Assembly (NCBI RefSeq): GCF_014762705.1
Contig: NZ_JABURL010000091.1
Span: 1-64,000 of the forward strand
Length of the DNA: 64,000 nucleotides
Source of the DNA: Cyclobacterium sp.
GTDB taxonomy: Bacteria > Bacteroidota > Bacteroidia > Cytophagales > Cyclobacteriaceae
Direction: 5' to 3'
The position numbers were made by a program, and so were the translations under genes. The notes beneath the pieces were generated by a model that was given only the letters and a program-made list of their open reading frames with translations, had not been told where the DNA came from and ran no database searches. Position 1 is the stretch's first letter. The number at the start of each line of letters is the position of its first letter. Shown here in pieces: positions 35,212 to 44,012 of this stretch.

Positions 35212-35616
35212 TTATTCAGGCAATGCTCTAAAATATTCATTTACCATGGGGATAGTATTTTTTGAAAGATTGTCTGAATAAAAATTCATCAATTAACCTT
35301 GTGGGATTTTCAAAAGCCGCATATAAGTCAATAATTGGGCTTCGTGAACAGCCAAGAGACAATCAACTGTCTTAAGCTCAACGATGATTGATTCATTGAC
35401 TATTATGTCTGCCCTCAATTCAACTTCAAGCTTAAGATTTTTATAGAACAATGGTGCTTTCACTTGTTGCATAACCTCAAAGCCCTTTGATCTCAATTCA
35501 TGGGTTAGGCATTTTTGGTAAACACTTTCCAAAAGACCCGGACCGACTTCTTTATGGACATTAATTGCGCAGCCTAGCACATCATAAGACAGTTGAGTAA
35601 TCTCCTTTTTATTCAT
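35212..35616 (-). pseudogene. GxxExxY-family gene with premature stop
   Basis: The frame starts at 35616 and encodes a PD-(D/E)xK-like GxxExxY protein: the motif is GPGLLESVYQKCL, the nuclease-like core is LRADIIVNESIIVELKTVD and the next block is AQLLTYMRLL. At 35293-35295 a TAA follows PQG, where the family has Leu (TTA would need one base change). Beyond it the same frame continues for 26 codons with family-like sequence (NFYSDNLSKNTIPMVNEYF) to TAA at 35212-35214. The protein as translated lacks its last strand and helix. It stands alone between unrelated genes. The function of this family is unknown. Confidence 0.75.
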
Positions 35617-35837
35617 ATCTAAAGCAACTTCAAAATAAAGTTATCCTAATTTCACACATCTTAAAAACCCTAATTGGATATAATCGGATAAGTTTCCAAG
35701 GCAAGATTTTCTCTGGTAAGTGATGTCTATTAAAAATCCAATTTACCGTTAGGTACGACTTTTCTGCATATTAATTATTTAAAAAAACCTTAATGAAATT
35801 CTTTAAAGCCTTAACTCCTAATTAGTGAAAATCCCAC

Positions 35838-37103
35838 TTAATACCCATACTTCCCCTTCCACCTATCCTTCAAAAACCTCCTCAATTCATTTTCCCGGGC
35901 ATTGTTCCCGGGCTCATAAAGTTTGGTGTTTTTGATTTCCTCTGGCAAAAATTCCTGCGCCACAAAATTCTGTTCATAATCATGGGCATATTTGTATTCC
36001 TTCCCGTAATTCAGGTCCTTCATCAGTTTCGTGGGGGCATTGCGCAGGTGTAGGGGAACAGGAAGATCTCCCGTTTCCTTGACCAAAGCCTGGGCCCGAT
36101 TGATGGCCATGTAAGGCGCATTACTCTTGGCAGAAGAAGCCAAATAAGTTACACACTGGGAAAGGATAATTCTCGATTCGGGATAGCCGATCATTTTCAC
36201 CGCTTCAAAGCAGTTGGTCGCCAACAAAAGGGCATTTGGGTTGGCATTGCCTATATCTTCGGAAGCCAATATAACCAATCTCCTGGCGATGAATTTGACA
36301 TCCTCCCCTCCTTCTATCATCCTTGCTAACCAATATACCGCAGCATTGGGGTCAGAGCCCCGGATAGACTTGATAAAGGCAGAGATGATGTCGTAATGCT
36401 GCTCTCCGGATTTATCGTAAAGAGCAATTTTCTGCTGAGCGATCTGTACCACCTTTTCATTGGTGATCACACATGGATCCTCGTTGATTCCATTGATGAC
36501 TATTTCAAACAAATTGAGCAGCTTCCTTCCATCCCCTCCTGACATCCGAAGCAGAGCTTCTGTTTCCTGGAGTTCGATACGCTTTTTCTTCAACTCCACA
36601 TCCTTTTCCATCGCCTGCTGCAACATGGACTCAAGTTCATGCTTACTCAAGGAATTCAGGGTATAGACCTGACACCTGGAAAGCAGGGCGGCATTGACTT
36701 CAAAGGATGGGTTTTCGGTGGTGGCTCCGATCAGGCGGATGACACCTTTTTCTACAGCCCCCAAGAGCGCGTCCTGCTGGGATTTGTTGAAGCGGTGGAT
36801 TTCATCGATGAAGAGTACGGCTCCCCTTTGGTACTTGGCTTTATCGATGACTTCCCTGATATCCTTGACTCCTGAACTTATGGCACTCAGGGTGTAGAAA
36901 GGAACTTTGATCTCATTGGCAATGATGTTGGCGATGGTAGTTTTACCCACCCCGGGAGGTCCCCAAAAGATCAGGGAAGGCACATTCCCTGACTTGATGG
37001 CTTTGTACAAAAATGCCGTTGGGGCCGTCAGGTGTTCCTGTCCTATCAGCTCTTCCAATCGGGAAGGCCGCATACGTTCTGCCAAAGGGGTGCTGTCGAT
37101 CAT
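35838..37103 (-). CDS. rarA: Replication-associated recombination protein A (RarA/MgsA)
   Basis: A 421-residue AAA+ clamp-loader-like ATPase acting at stalled replication forks. It starts [22 protein letters not shown], has Walker [18 protein letters not shown] (about 47-63), Walker [20 protein letters not shown], sensor 1 [14 protein letters not shown] and the C-terminal MgsA tetramerisation domain ([22 protein letters not shown] and AHDYEQNF). Length and motif order are complete, with no irregularity. It is a housekeeping gene transcribed alone; the yefM-yoeB pair is divergent from it. Confidence 0.97.
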   Translation of the reverse strand: MIDSTPLAERMRPSRLEELIGQEHLTAPTAFLYKAIKSGNVPSLIFWGPPGVGKTTIANIIANEIKVPFYTLSAISSGVKDIREVIDKAKYQRGAVLFIDEIHRFNKSQQDALLGAVEKGVIRLIGATTENPSFEVNAALLSRCQVYTLNSLSKHELESMLQQAMEKDVELKKKRIELQETEALLRMSGGDGRKLLNLFEIVINGINEDPCVITNEKVVQIAQQKIALYDKSGEQHYDIISAFIKSIRGSDPNAAVYWLARMIEGGEDVKFIARRLVILASEDIGNANPNALLLATNCFEAVKMIGYPESRIILSQCVTYLASSAKSNAPYMAINRAQALVKETGDLPVPLHLRNAPTKLMKDLNYGKEYKYAHDYEQNFVAQEFLPEEIKNTKLYEPGNNARENELRRFLKDRWKGKYGY

Positions 37104-37249
37104 TTGTCCTGGAAATTTTGAAGATGCAAATTAGTAATAAGACGGTAATTGGAAAGACTATCCATAAAATTAGAAAACAGCAAGCTACTAATTTGTACAG
37201 CTTTTTGTACAATAAGTCAAATTGCTTAAATTTGTAAAAAAGAACAATC

Positions 37250-37501
37250 ATGGAAATCACAACTTACTCAAATTTCAGGCAACATCTCAAAAGCTTTTTG
37301 GATAAAGTATTCCATGACAGGTCTCCACTTTTTGTTACAAGGGCCAATGGCGAAGACGTAGTGGTAATGTCCAAGACGGACTATGAGAGCATGCAGGAAA
37401 CATTTTATTTGTTAAAGAGCCCTAAAAACGCTGAGCGACTTTTGAGAGGAATAGAAGAATTTGAAAAAGGCTTGGGAGAAGAAAAAAATCTTTTTGAATA
37501 A
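37250..37501 (+). CDS. yefM: YefM/Phd-family antitoxin
   Basis: An 83-residue antitoxin with the Phd/YefM fold: MEITTYSNFRQHLKSFLDKV, then PLFVTRANGEDVVVMSKTDYESMQET. This N-terminal dimer binds the operon promoter, and the acidic C-terminus (LLRGIEEFEKGLGEEKNLFE) wraps the toxin. It lies 17 bases before yoeB. The leader holds a run with GTACAGCTTTTTGTAC (about 37195-37210), a dyad that could be its operator. Family assignment is secure. Confidence 0.93.
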   Translation: MEITTYSNFRQHLKSFLDKVFHDRSPLFVTRANGEDVVVMSKTDYESMQETFYLLKSPKNAERLLRGIEEFEKGLGEEKNLFE

Positions 37502-37518
37502 TAAGTATCTCTTTCACC

Positions 37519-37773
37519 ATGAAAATCATTTTTTTAAGCACCGGATGGGAAGATTATCTTTTTTGGCAACAGCATGACAGAAAAACCCTCAAAAAAATCA
37601 ATGAGTTGATCAAAGAATCCATAAGAACACCATTTGAGGGGACAGGAAAACCAGAACCCCACAAACATAACCTTTCAGGTTGGTGGTCACGAAGGATCAA
37701 TCTAGAACACAGGTTGGTTTATAGAGTCGAGCATGACTCAATTTATATCCTTCAATGCCGGTATCACTATTAG
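37519..37773 (+). CDS. yoeB: YoeB-family mRNA interferase toxin
   Basis: An 84-residue ribosome-dependent endoribonuclease. The conserved segments of YoeB are present: WEDYLFWQQHDRKTLKKINEL, FEGTGKPEPHKHNLSGWWSRRI, and EHRLVYRVEHDSIYILQCRYHY ending in the catalytic His-Tyr. Length is exactly that of E. coli YoeB. It is paired with yefM upstream. All known active-site residues (Glu, Arg, His) appear present, so the toxin is probably active and kept in check by YefM. Confidence 0.94.
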   Translation: MKIIFLSTGWEDYLFWQQHDRKTLKKINELIKESIRTPFEGTGKPEPHKHNLSGWWSRRINLEHRLVYRVEHDSIYILQCRYHY

Positions 37774-37981
37774 GAAGTATGATTTGAAATCTGCATAAAC
37801 AAAATATAAACACTATGTGAAAGCCTTATGCTACAAGGTTGATTAGATATTCATGGATATTGATTTTGAGACTAATATCCAATATCATGAAATAAATATC
37901 AACCAATATCAACTATACATTTTTCGAGGCCTATCCCGAATCGCTAAAGCTCTCGGGATCTGCGCTACGCTCCGATTTCTA

Positions 37982-38995
37982 CTATATCTCCTTTATCCTC
38001 TCCCCGAATAACTCTAGCATTTCATCATTGAAATCCAGATGCGTCACAAAACGGACCTGGTCTTTGCCGAACTTCACGGCTTTGATGCCTTTGTCGGCCA
38101 GTTTGGAAAGAAAATCTTCCGGACTGATGCCCTGCAATCTCGCAATCACGATATTGGTCATCACTGGAAAAACCTCTGATACGAGGTGATGCTTTTCCAA
38201 CATTTGACCAATGACCTTCGACCTGGCATGGTCTTCAGTCAGACGATCCACATGATGGTCAAGGGCATAGATAGCAGCTGCAGCTAAGTAACCAGCCTGT
38301 CTCATTCCTCCTCCAAAGGACTTCCTGATTTTTCTTGCCCTCTTGATATCGGCTTTTGTCCCTAACAGCACTGATCCAATCGGACAGCCTAAACCTTTGC
38401 TCAGACAGATGGAAATGGTGTCAAACTGGACACCCCAGTCTTTGGGGCTTTCACCGGTCACCACCAAGGAGTTGAACAGCCTGGCGCCATCCAAGTGGAG
38501 TTTGATCCCATGTTGATCACAAAGGGTTTTGATCGGCTTCACTTCCTCCAAGGTATAAATACTTCCCCCTCCCTTATTCATCGTATTTTCCAGAGATACA
38601 AGTGATGTCTCACAGGCATGCACATCATCGGGACTGATATTGTCAGCCACATCCTGGGCAGTAATCTTTCCATACACCCCCTCCAAAAGTTTAACAGATG
38701 CATGGGCATTGGCCATGATACCTCCAGCCTCATAGAGGTAAATATGGGAATACTTGTGGCAGATAACTTCCTTTTGCGGGCCGGTATGCAACTTGACCGC
38801 TATCTGATTGGTCATGGTGCCAGAGGGGCAGAAAAGCCCGGCCTCCATCCCGAACATTTCCGCCAACTTTTGTTCTAAAGCATTGACGGTTGGGTCTTCT
38901 CCAAAGACATCATCGCCCACTTGGGCAGACCACATGGCCTCCAACATGCCCTTGGTAGGCTTGGTCACGGTATCTGAACGTAGATCGATTATCAT
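37982..38995 (-). CDS. ltaE: Low-specificity L-threonine aldolase
   Basis: A 337-residue PLP enzyme splitting L-threonine and allo-threonine to glycine and acetaldehyde. It begins [19 protein letters not shown], a signature of the family. It has the [15 protein letters not shown] loop, [11 protein letters not shown] (PLP-ring Asp) and the Schiff-base lysine in [16 protein letters not shown]. The C-terminus is normal. It is transcribed alone. The leader (39000-39070) contains variants of the GATGCGAGA/TAGAC intergenic repeats found on its other side too. Nothing unusual in the protein. Confidence 0.95.
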   Translation of the reverse strand: MIIDLRSDTVTKPTKGMLEAMWSAQVGDDVFGEDPTVNALEQKLAEMFGMEAGLFCPSGTMTNQIAVKLHTGPQKEVICHKYSHIYLYEAGGIMANAHASVKLLEGVYGKITAQDVADNISPDDVHACETSLVSLENTMNKGGGSIYTLEEVKPIKTLCDQHGIKLHLDGARLFNSLVVTGESPKDWGVQFDTISICLSKGLGCPIGSVLLGTKADIKRARKIRKSFGGGMRQAGYLAAAAIYALDHHVDRLTEDHARSKVIGQMLEKHHLVSEVFPVMTNIVIARLQGISPEDFLSKLADKGIKAVKFGKDQVRFVTHLDFNDEMLELFGERIKEI

Positions 38996-39375
38996 ATTTT
39001 TTAAGAGATTAGATGCGAGAAGCGAGATGCTAGACTTTTCCGCAAATGGTAAATATAAAGACTAAAAATCTTAGACATAAGACATAAGATGCAAGATTTG
39101 AGATCTGGAGCTTCCCGTCGACCGCCATTCGAAACCACACTTAAACCTGATCTCTCGCTTTCCATCTTCCTTTATCCTTAATTATTTCCGAAATCACACT
39201 TTCGAAATCCGGCTTTTCCACGCGCTGCAACCTGGCCCCTCGCTAAAAAGCTTTACTAAAGCTTTTATTTACGCTCGGTCCTCTTTTACCTTGGCTCTTA
39301 ATGAATCCCTCAACTCCTTAATTGTTCAAAATCTTATGTCATAAGTCTTGTGTCTAGCATCTAAGTTCTTGCTTC
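38996..39375. repeat. Intergenic region with degenerate ATAAGACATAAGATGC-type repeats
   Basis: About 380 bases without a gene. Short related words on both strands recur near 39008-39100 (GATGCGAGAAGCGAGATGC, AGACATAAGACATAAGATGC) and, inverted, near 39325-39370 (TCTTATGTCATAAGTCTTG, GTCTAGCATCTAAG). This is the intergenic low-complexity repeat common in Cyclobacteriaceae-like genomes. The two sets are inverted relative to each other and could pair. Confidence 0.5.
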
Positions 39376-40317
39376 TTACCTAAAATACTTCAACTTAGAA
39401 CTATTCCCGGGAATCAAGTCCGCAATGGCCTCTGCAGCCTCGATTGGCCTGTCAGTTGCCAGGATATCAGCGCCCTTCTCAACAAACTCCGCATAGATTT
39501 GGTCCCCACGGGCAATGGCACTGCGGTCCAGGTTGCCCAAAACCCCAAGAATAGTGAAAACACCTTTCTCATGGAGCAATTCATTGAATTCCTTCGGACG
39601 CTCGGAAGTGCCGGTAAAGGCAATCCAACGGTCCACTGGGATACCCGACTCCTCAAACCGCTGAAGTTCTTCCTCATTTCTGATAGTCACGGACAACATC
39701 AGTTCCGGGTGCAATCTGTGCATTTTCTTTGCTGCCTCTACACTGTAGGTTATCACCGCAGCGTAGGGTTCGGCATTATACTTCTTGATAACATCCACGA
39801 CCATTTCAAAAGGAACTTCTCTTTTGATATCCACAGTGAATAAGGTTTTTCCTTTTCCCCATGCCAATGCTTCCTCAAAAGTAGGTATGCGGAAATTTGT
39901 CTGATGGCCTTCTTTATCCACCAGGAATAATTCCCTGATTTCTTCAAAAGTATGATCAATTACCTTCCCTTTACCTGTTGTGGTTCGGTCCAAGGTATTG
40001 TCATGCATCAAAACCAAAACCGAATCTTTGGTCAGCGCTACATCAAATTCGATGATGGAAGGCGTATGTTTTAAAGTGTTTTCAAAAGCCTCTATGGAGT
40101 TTTCGGGATAACCCGGATAAGGTCCTCCCCTGTGGGCAGAAACCATCGGAATCCTATCGGAAGTCCAAGCGTAGAAGTCCCTGGCCTCTTCTACCCTGGA
40201 AAGCACTATCTTATGCAGATCATTTGAAGCAACAGCTGTTTTTTGACTGTCTGAGGCCTCTTTTTTACAGGAAAAAAGAAGCAACAAGATCAATAGTCCA
40301 TAAATCTTAGTCTTCAT
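39376..40317 (-). CDS. Glycerophosphodiester phosphodiesterase lipoprotein
   Basis: A 313-residue GDPD-family enzyme that hydrolyses glycerophosphodiesters to glycerol 3-phosphate and an alcohol. The N-terminus is a lipoprotein signal (IYGLLILLLLFSCKKE; lipidated Cys about 17). The TIM-barrel active site shows SAHRGGPYPGYPENSIEAFE, EFDVALTKDSVLVLMHDNTLDRT (Glu, Asp and His of the HDxxxDR-type motif) and FTVDIKRE. Residues downstream are regular. It overlaps the DUF2721 gene by 11 bases, so the two are cotranscribed. It is probably anchored in the outer or inner membrane facing the periplasm. Confidence 0.93.
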   Translation of the reverse strand: MKTKIYGLLILLLLFSCKKEASDSQKTAVASNDLHKIVLSRVEEARDFYAWTSDRIPMVSAHRGGPYPGYPENSIEAFENTLKHTPSIIEFDVALTKDSVLVLMHDNTLDRTTTGKGKVIDHTFEEIRELFLVDKEGHQTNFRIPTFEEALAWGKGKTLFTVDIKREVPFEMVVDVIKKYNAEPYAAVITYSVEAAKKMHRLHPELMLSVTIRNEEELQRFEESGIPVDRWIAFTGTSERPKEFNELLHEKGVFTILGVLGNLDRSAIARGDQIYAEFVEKGADILATDRPIEAAEAIADLIPGNSSKLKYFR

Positions 40318-40753
40318 TTTTATCTTTTTTAAACCAAAATCTGGAAGAGCGTTTTTGAAACAATTCTTCCATGTCCTGAATTTCCAAATTTAAGGCTTTG
40401 GTTGATATCAATATTTCAATCAATGAAATCCCCAAAGAAACCAATAAGGCCAGCATGCTCCCAATAAAAACATAATTGGCTGCCTCCTGGGCTTCAATGA
40501 AAATCAGGTACATACAAACCACACAAAGCAAAAAGCTCAATACCCCACAGAGCTGCATGTACTTGATCAAGCTCAATCGTCTTTTCAGGTTGTGAATTTG
40601 CTCAATGATGATGTTTTCTTCAGGGTTTTCCAGGTATTTTTTATGAAGCCCCCGTATCAGATTGGCAATGGCCAAAAACCGGTTAGTAAAAGCCAGCATC
40701 ATCAAGGTAATGGCCGAAAAAAGCAATGCAGGTGTGGAGAGTTGGAGTTCCAT
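40307..40753 (-). CDS. DUF2721 family membrane protein
   Basis: A small membrane protein of 148 residues. The start is set at ATG 40753 (MELQLSTPALLFSAITLM), which begins the conserved DUF2721 part; an upstream ATG at 40789 adds 12 residues. Three hydrophobic segments are visible: about 7-25, 68-90 (YMQLCGVLSFLLCVVCMYLIF) and 97-120 (YVFIGSMLALLVSLGISLIE). The loop between the first two is basic and contains the family block NRFLAIANLIRGL. The function of the family is unknown. It is the first gene of a two-gene unit with the phosphodiesterase. Confidence 0.85.
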   Translation of the reverse strand: MELQLSTPALLFSAITLMMLAFTNRFLAIANLIRGLHKKYLENPEENIIIEQIHNLKRRLSLIKYMQLCGVLSFLLCVVCMYLIFIEAQEAANYVFIGSMLALLVSLGISLIEILISTKALNLEIQDMEELFQKRSSRFWFKKDKNED

Positions 40754-40820
40754 AAATAAGGTCAATGTAAAGCTATGAAATATATACAACTAGCACTAAT
40801 CTCTACAATTCTGAATTGAA

Positions 40821-40841
40821 TCTAGAAAATTTTTACTAATT
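40821..40841 (+). promoter_or_regulatory. Candidate hydrogenase-regulon operator upstream of the ABC importer
   Basis: TCTAG-AAAATTTTTA-CTAATT fits the TTAG-N10-CTAA repeat with one mismatch (CTAG at 40822-40825; CTAA at 40836-40839). It lies 80 bases upstream of the importer start. The AAAATTTTTA spacer is nearly the same as that of the site at 49231-49248. Confidence 0.5.
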
Positions 40842-40921
40842 AAGAATGGTGAAGAATCACTTTCGAATGATTAGTTTGAGCATGAATTGCCTATTCAGCA
40901 GCAACAATTATACAACTTAAA

Positions 40922-42163
40922 ATGTGTAAGACTAAACCTAAGATTGATTTCCGTATTATCAACTTTGTAATGATGTGGGTTGTTATACTTTTGGGAGCCT
41001 GCAATCATAAATCAGGTCATACTGCCATCAGCCATACTAAAGAAGGACTCAAAACGATCACTGATATGCGGAATGTTTCGGTGGATGTTCCCATTTCACC
41101 TGAACGGATCATTACCGTAAGTGATGGGATGCTAGAATCCGTATTGTGGGCCTTTGGAAAGTTAGATAAAGTAATTGCCCTAGGTTCAAGATGCGTGCAG
41201 CATAATTTTTCCTACGATATTCCCGGTAAGAACAAAACTTACAGGTACACAGATGGAATGAATCCTATCCGCGTGCTTTATCCGGAAACTGCACAATTGC
41301 CTTTAATAGCCAGTTCTGGATTACCACTGCAGTTAGAGCAGATGGTAGCCTTACAACCAGACCTTGTAGTTCTCAGAGAAGGAAGTTGCACCCTCAACAA
41401 TTTGGATGACCCTAAAAGCCAACAGGCCTTATCCATGTTGAAGTCAATGGGTATTCCAGTAGTGGTTTTAAAGGGCACCACCTCCTACGACCCGCCAAAT
41501 TTGGATATGTTGAACCAGGAAATCCTGCTACTAGGGATGTTGTTTGATAAAACAGAAGAAGCGCAGCAATTGGTGACTTATTTAAATGAAACCATTCAAT
41601 TTATCAAAAACCGAACCTTTGACCTCCAAGAACATGAAAAGCCTAAAGTCCTTATGCTGGGACTATCTCCAGTAGCAAGGGAAGGTGGGAGTGCAGGTGT
41701 CACTAGAGGAACTGATACTATTGAAGGATATTTTATAGAAACAGTTATAAATGCCAATAATGCCATTCAGGGTAGAGGTGGAAGGTCATCCTCATTGATG
41801 CTTAGCGAAGAGCAGATCTTGGCTCTTGACCCTGATGTTATAATTTTACATACGGCTTCAGGTTATCATCCACCTGAGGAAATCTATGAAGCACCCTACT
41901 ATTCCCGATTACAAAACCTTCGGGCCGTTAAAGAAAAAAAAGTCATCGCATTACCTTGGACACCTTGCAATTGCTCCAAAAGACTGGAATACCCCATAGA
42001 GGTAATGATGATTGCCAAAAGTGCTTATCCGGAAGCTTTTACAGACATTCAAATTCATGAATGGGTTTTAGACTTTTATCAAAAAACTTACCATATAGAT
42101 CGGGAAATGGCTATCAAGCTAAGAAGCGCTCAATGGTTAGATTGGACAATTGATTATTTTTAA
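40922..42163 (+). CDS. FecB/BtuF-type ABC importer substrate-binding lipoprotein
   Basis: A 413-residue periplasmic-binding lipoprotein of the metal-chelate/cobalamin class. The signal ends in the lipobox LLGAC (about residues 23-27). The two-lobed fold shows ISPERIITVSDGMLESVLWAFGKLDKVI and LEQMVALQPDLVVLREGSC in lobe 1, and ILALDPDVIILHTAS in lobe 2. A Cys-containing segment ALPWTPCNCSKRLEYP lies near the C-terminus. It starts a three-gene importer operon next to the hydrogenase genes and has a regulon-like operator 80 bases upstream. I infer uptake of a nickel chelate (or another metal complex) for the hydrogenase. Heme, siderophore or cobalamin are alternatives that the sequence does not exclude. 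Confidence 0.85.
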   Translation: MCKTKPKIDFRIINFVMMWVVILLGACNHKSGHTAISHTKEGLKTITDMRNVSVDVPISPERIITVSDGMLESVLWAFGKLDKVIALGSRCVQHNFSYDIPGKNKTYRYTDGMNPIRVLYPETAQLPLIASSGLPLQLEQMVALQPDLVVLREGSCTLNNLDDPKSQQALSMLKSMGIPVVVLKGTTSYDPPNLDMLNQEILLLGMLFDKTEEAQQLVTYLNETIQFIKNRTFDLQEHEKPKVLMLGLSPVAREGGSAGVTRGTDTIEGYFIETVINANNAIQGRGGRSSSLMLSEEQILALDPDVIILHTASGYHPPEEIYEAPYYSRLQNLRAVKEKKVIALPWTPCNCSKRLEYPIEVMMIAKSAYPEAFTDIQIHEWVLDFYQKTYHIDREMAIKLRSAQWLDWTIDYF

Positions 42164-42167
42164 AACC

Positions 42168-43199
42168 ATGCATAAGGTATTTGTTTCCAAAAAACATTAC
42201 ACTAGAAAGAAGCCACTTCTTCTAATTCTGGGGATTTTCGTGATCTTGACAGCCTTGATTTCTCTGAGTATTGGCCCATATGACTTATCAATAAAGGAGG
42301 TATTAAATGGGATCTTTCAGACCAAAAGTCTTCCGCTTCCTGCCACGGAAAGAGGGGTTTTGGCAAGGTTAATCATCTGGGAAATTCGAATGCCAAGAAT
42401 CATATTGGCAGTTTTGGTTGGCAGTGCCTTATCCATTTCCGGAAACATCTTCCAATCTTGTTTTAGGAATCCTTTGGTGGAGCCTTATATCCTTGGAGTG
42501 TCCAGTGGTGCGGCTTTCGGGGCTTCGATGGCCATCGTTTTTCCTGCCATGTTTTTTTCTATTCCATTATCCGCCTTTCTTTTTGCCGGATTGACAGTCT
42601 TACTGACCTTGTCCCTGGGAGTTGTCAGGGGACAGATTCAAACATTATCCTTAATCTTAGCAGGGGTGGTCATAGGTTCTTTCTTTTCATCCCTAGTTTC
42701 TATTTTAAAATATTTATCCAACGATGCCGCTCTAAGAGAAATAGTATTTTGGCTTTTAGGAGGATTCTACCACAGCGGTTGGAATGAAATCTATCTTTTA
42801 GCTCCAATAATCATTCCTGTATCCGGACTCGTTTGGTTGTTAGGATGGAAGTTGAATGTGATTTCGATTGGAGATGAAGAAGCCAAGAGCTTAGGTGTGG
42901 ACCCGAAAAAAAATAAGATTATCCTGATCCTGTGTGCTACAGTTTTAACATCCCTTTCGGTGGCCTACGTAGGCATTATAGCCTGGGTAGGATTGATGGT
43001 TCCCCATGCAGCAAGAATGATCATTGGGCCTGATAACCGTTATGTAATTCCATTATCCGCTTTAATTGGAACCTTATTCTTACTTTTTTGTGATACCCTT
43101 GCCAGAAATATGGCCACTGGAGAAATCCCGATTGGTATTCTTACTTCAATCTTAGGTGCTCCTTATCTGATTTATTTACTAAGAACGAAAACCGTATAA
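42168..43199 (+). CDS. FecCD-type ABC importer permease
   Basis: A membrane permease of the FecCD/BtuC family with about ten helices. Family blocks are IWEIRMPRIILAVLVGSALSISG, FRNPLVEPYILGVSSGAAFGA and VAYVGIIAWVGLMVPHAARM near the C-terminus, which contacts the ATPase. I use the ATG at 42168 (MHKVFVSKKHY); the frame is open from an ATG at 42150 that overlaps the binding-protein gene by 14 bases. It is followed by the ATPase gene one base after its stop, so the three genes form one operon. The substrate is discussed under the binding protein. Confidence 0.93.
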   Translation: MHKVFVSKKHYTRKKPLLLILGIFVILTALISLSIGPYDLSIKEVLNGIFQTKSLPLPATERGVLARLIIWEIRMPRIILAVLVGSALSISGNIFQSCFRNPLVEPYILGVSSGAAFGASMAIVFPAMFFSIPLSAFLFAGLTVLLTLSLGVVRGQIQTLSLILAGVVIGSFFSSLVSILKYLSNDAALREIVFWLLGGFYHSGWNEIYLLAPIIIPVSGLVWLLGWKLNVISIGDEEAKSLGVDPKKNKIILILCATVLTSLSVAYVGIIAWVGLMVPHAARMIIGPDNRYVIPLSALIGTLFLLFCDTLARNMATGEIPIGILTSILGAPYLIYLLRTKTV

Positions 43200-43200
43200 C

Positions 43201-43968
43201 ATGTTGCTGCAAGTAGATCAATTAAGTTTTCAGTATGATACCAAACCTGTTTTTCAGGATGTCAGTTTTGCTTTGAAAGCCGGGGAGCTATGTGCTATTT
43301 TGGGTATTAATGGAAGTGGAAAGTCCACACTCTTTAAGTGTATTATGGGCTTTATACATGCAAAAAGGGGGAGCATTTCTTTTGATGGAATCAATGCCAA
43401 ACGACATAAAATCATCGAAATCGCCAAAAAAGTAGCTTATGTCCCTCAAGATCATCCCATTACTTTCCCTTACTTGGTCAGAGAAATGGTTCTCATGGGA
43501 AGAACTTCACGCATCGCTAATTTTTTTAAAATATCAGATGAGCAATACTTCAAAGTAGAAGAGGCATTACAAGCACTTTCTTTAGTGGATTTAGCGGATA
43601 AACCCTTTAATCAGCTAAGTGGTGGACAGCGGCAAATGGTTTTAATCGCACGGGCACTGGCCCAGGAGACCAAATTGATGTTATTGGATGAACCCACTTC
43701 CTCGTTGGATTTTAAAAATCAATTGCTGATTTGGCGTACATTGTTACAATTGAAGAAGGAGGGAAAATCAGTCCTGGTCTGCACCCATGATCCCAATCAT
43801 GTACTTTGGTTTTGTGACCGCGTACTCATTTTGGACAATAAGAAGTTGATTGCTGACGGTCCACCAAAAGAAGTGATGACAGAGCAGTTACTACAGCAGG
43901 TTTATGGTACCATGTGTACCTTGGAAGCTGTTGCAAACAAAAAGATGGTCCTTCCTCGAATGAGTTAG
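43201..43968 (+). CDS. FecE-type ABC importer ATP-binding protein
   Basis: A 255-residue ABC ATPase powering the importer. Walker A is GINGSGKSTLFK (about residues 38-49), the Q-loop VPQDHP, the signature LSGGQRQMVLIARALAQ, Walker B LMLLDEPTSSLD and the switch His CTHDPNH. All are standard for FecE/BtuD-like proteins. It begins one base after the permease stop. The operon ends here; the next genes (TPR protein and hydrogenase maturation) converge from the right, leaving 44 bases between stop codons. Confidence 0.94.
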   Translation: MLLQVDQLSFQYDTKPVFQDVSFALKAGELCAILGINGSGKSTLFKCIMGFIHAKRGSISFDGINAKRHKIIEIAKKVAYVPQDHPITFPYLVREMVLMGRTSRIANFFKISDEQYFKVEEALQALSLVDLADKPFNQLSGGQRQMVLIARALAQETKLMLLDEPTSSLDFKNQLLIWRTLLQLKKEGKSVLVCTHDPNHVLWFCDRVLILDNKKLIADGPPKEVMTEQLLQQVYGTMCTLEAVANKKMVLPRMS

Positions 43969-44012
43969 TTGGGTTGATTTTGTTACACCATAAATTAAAT
44001 GCCTGAATTCCA

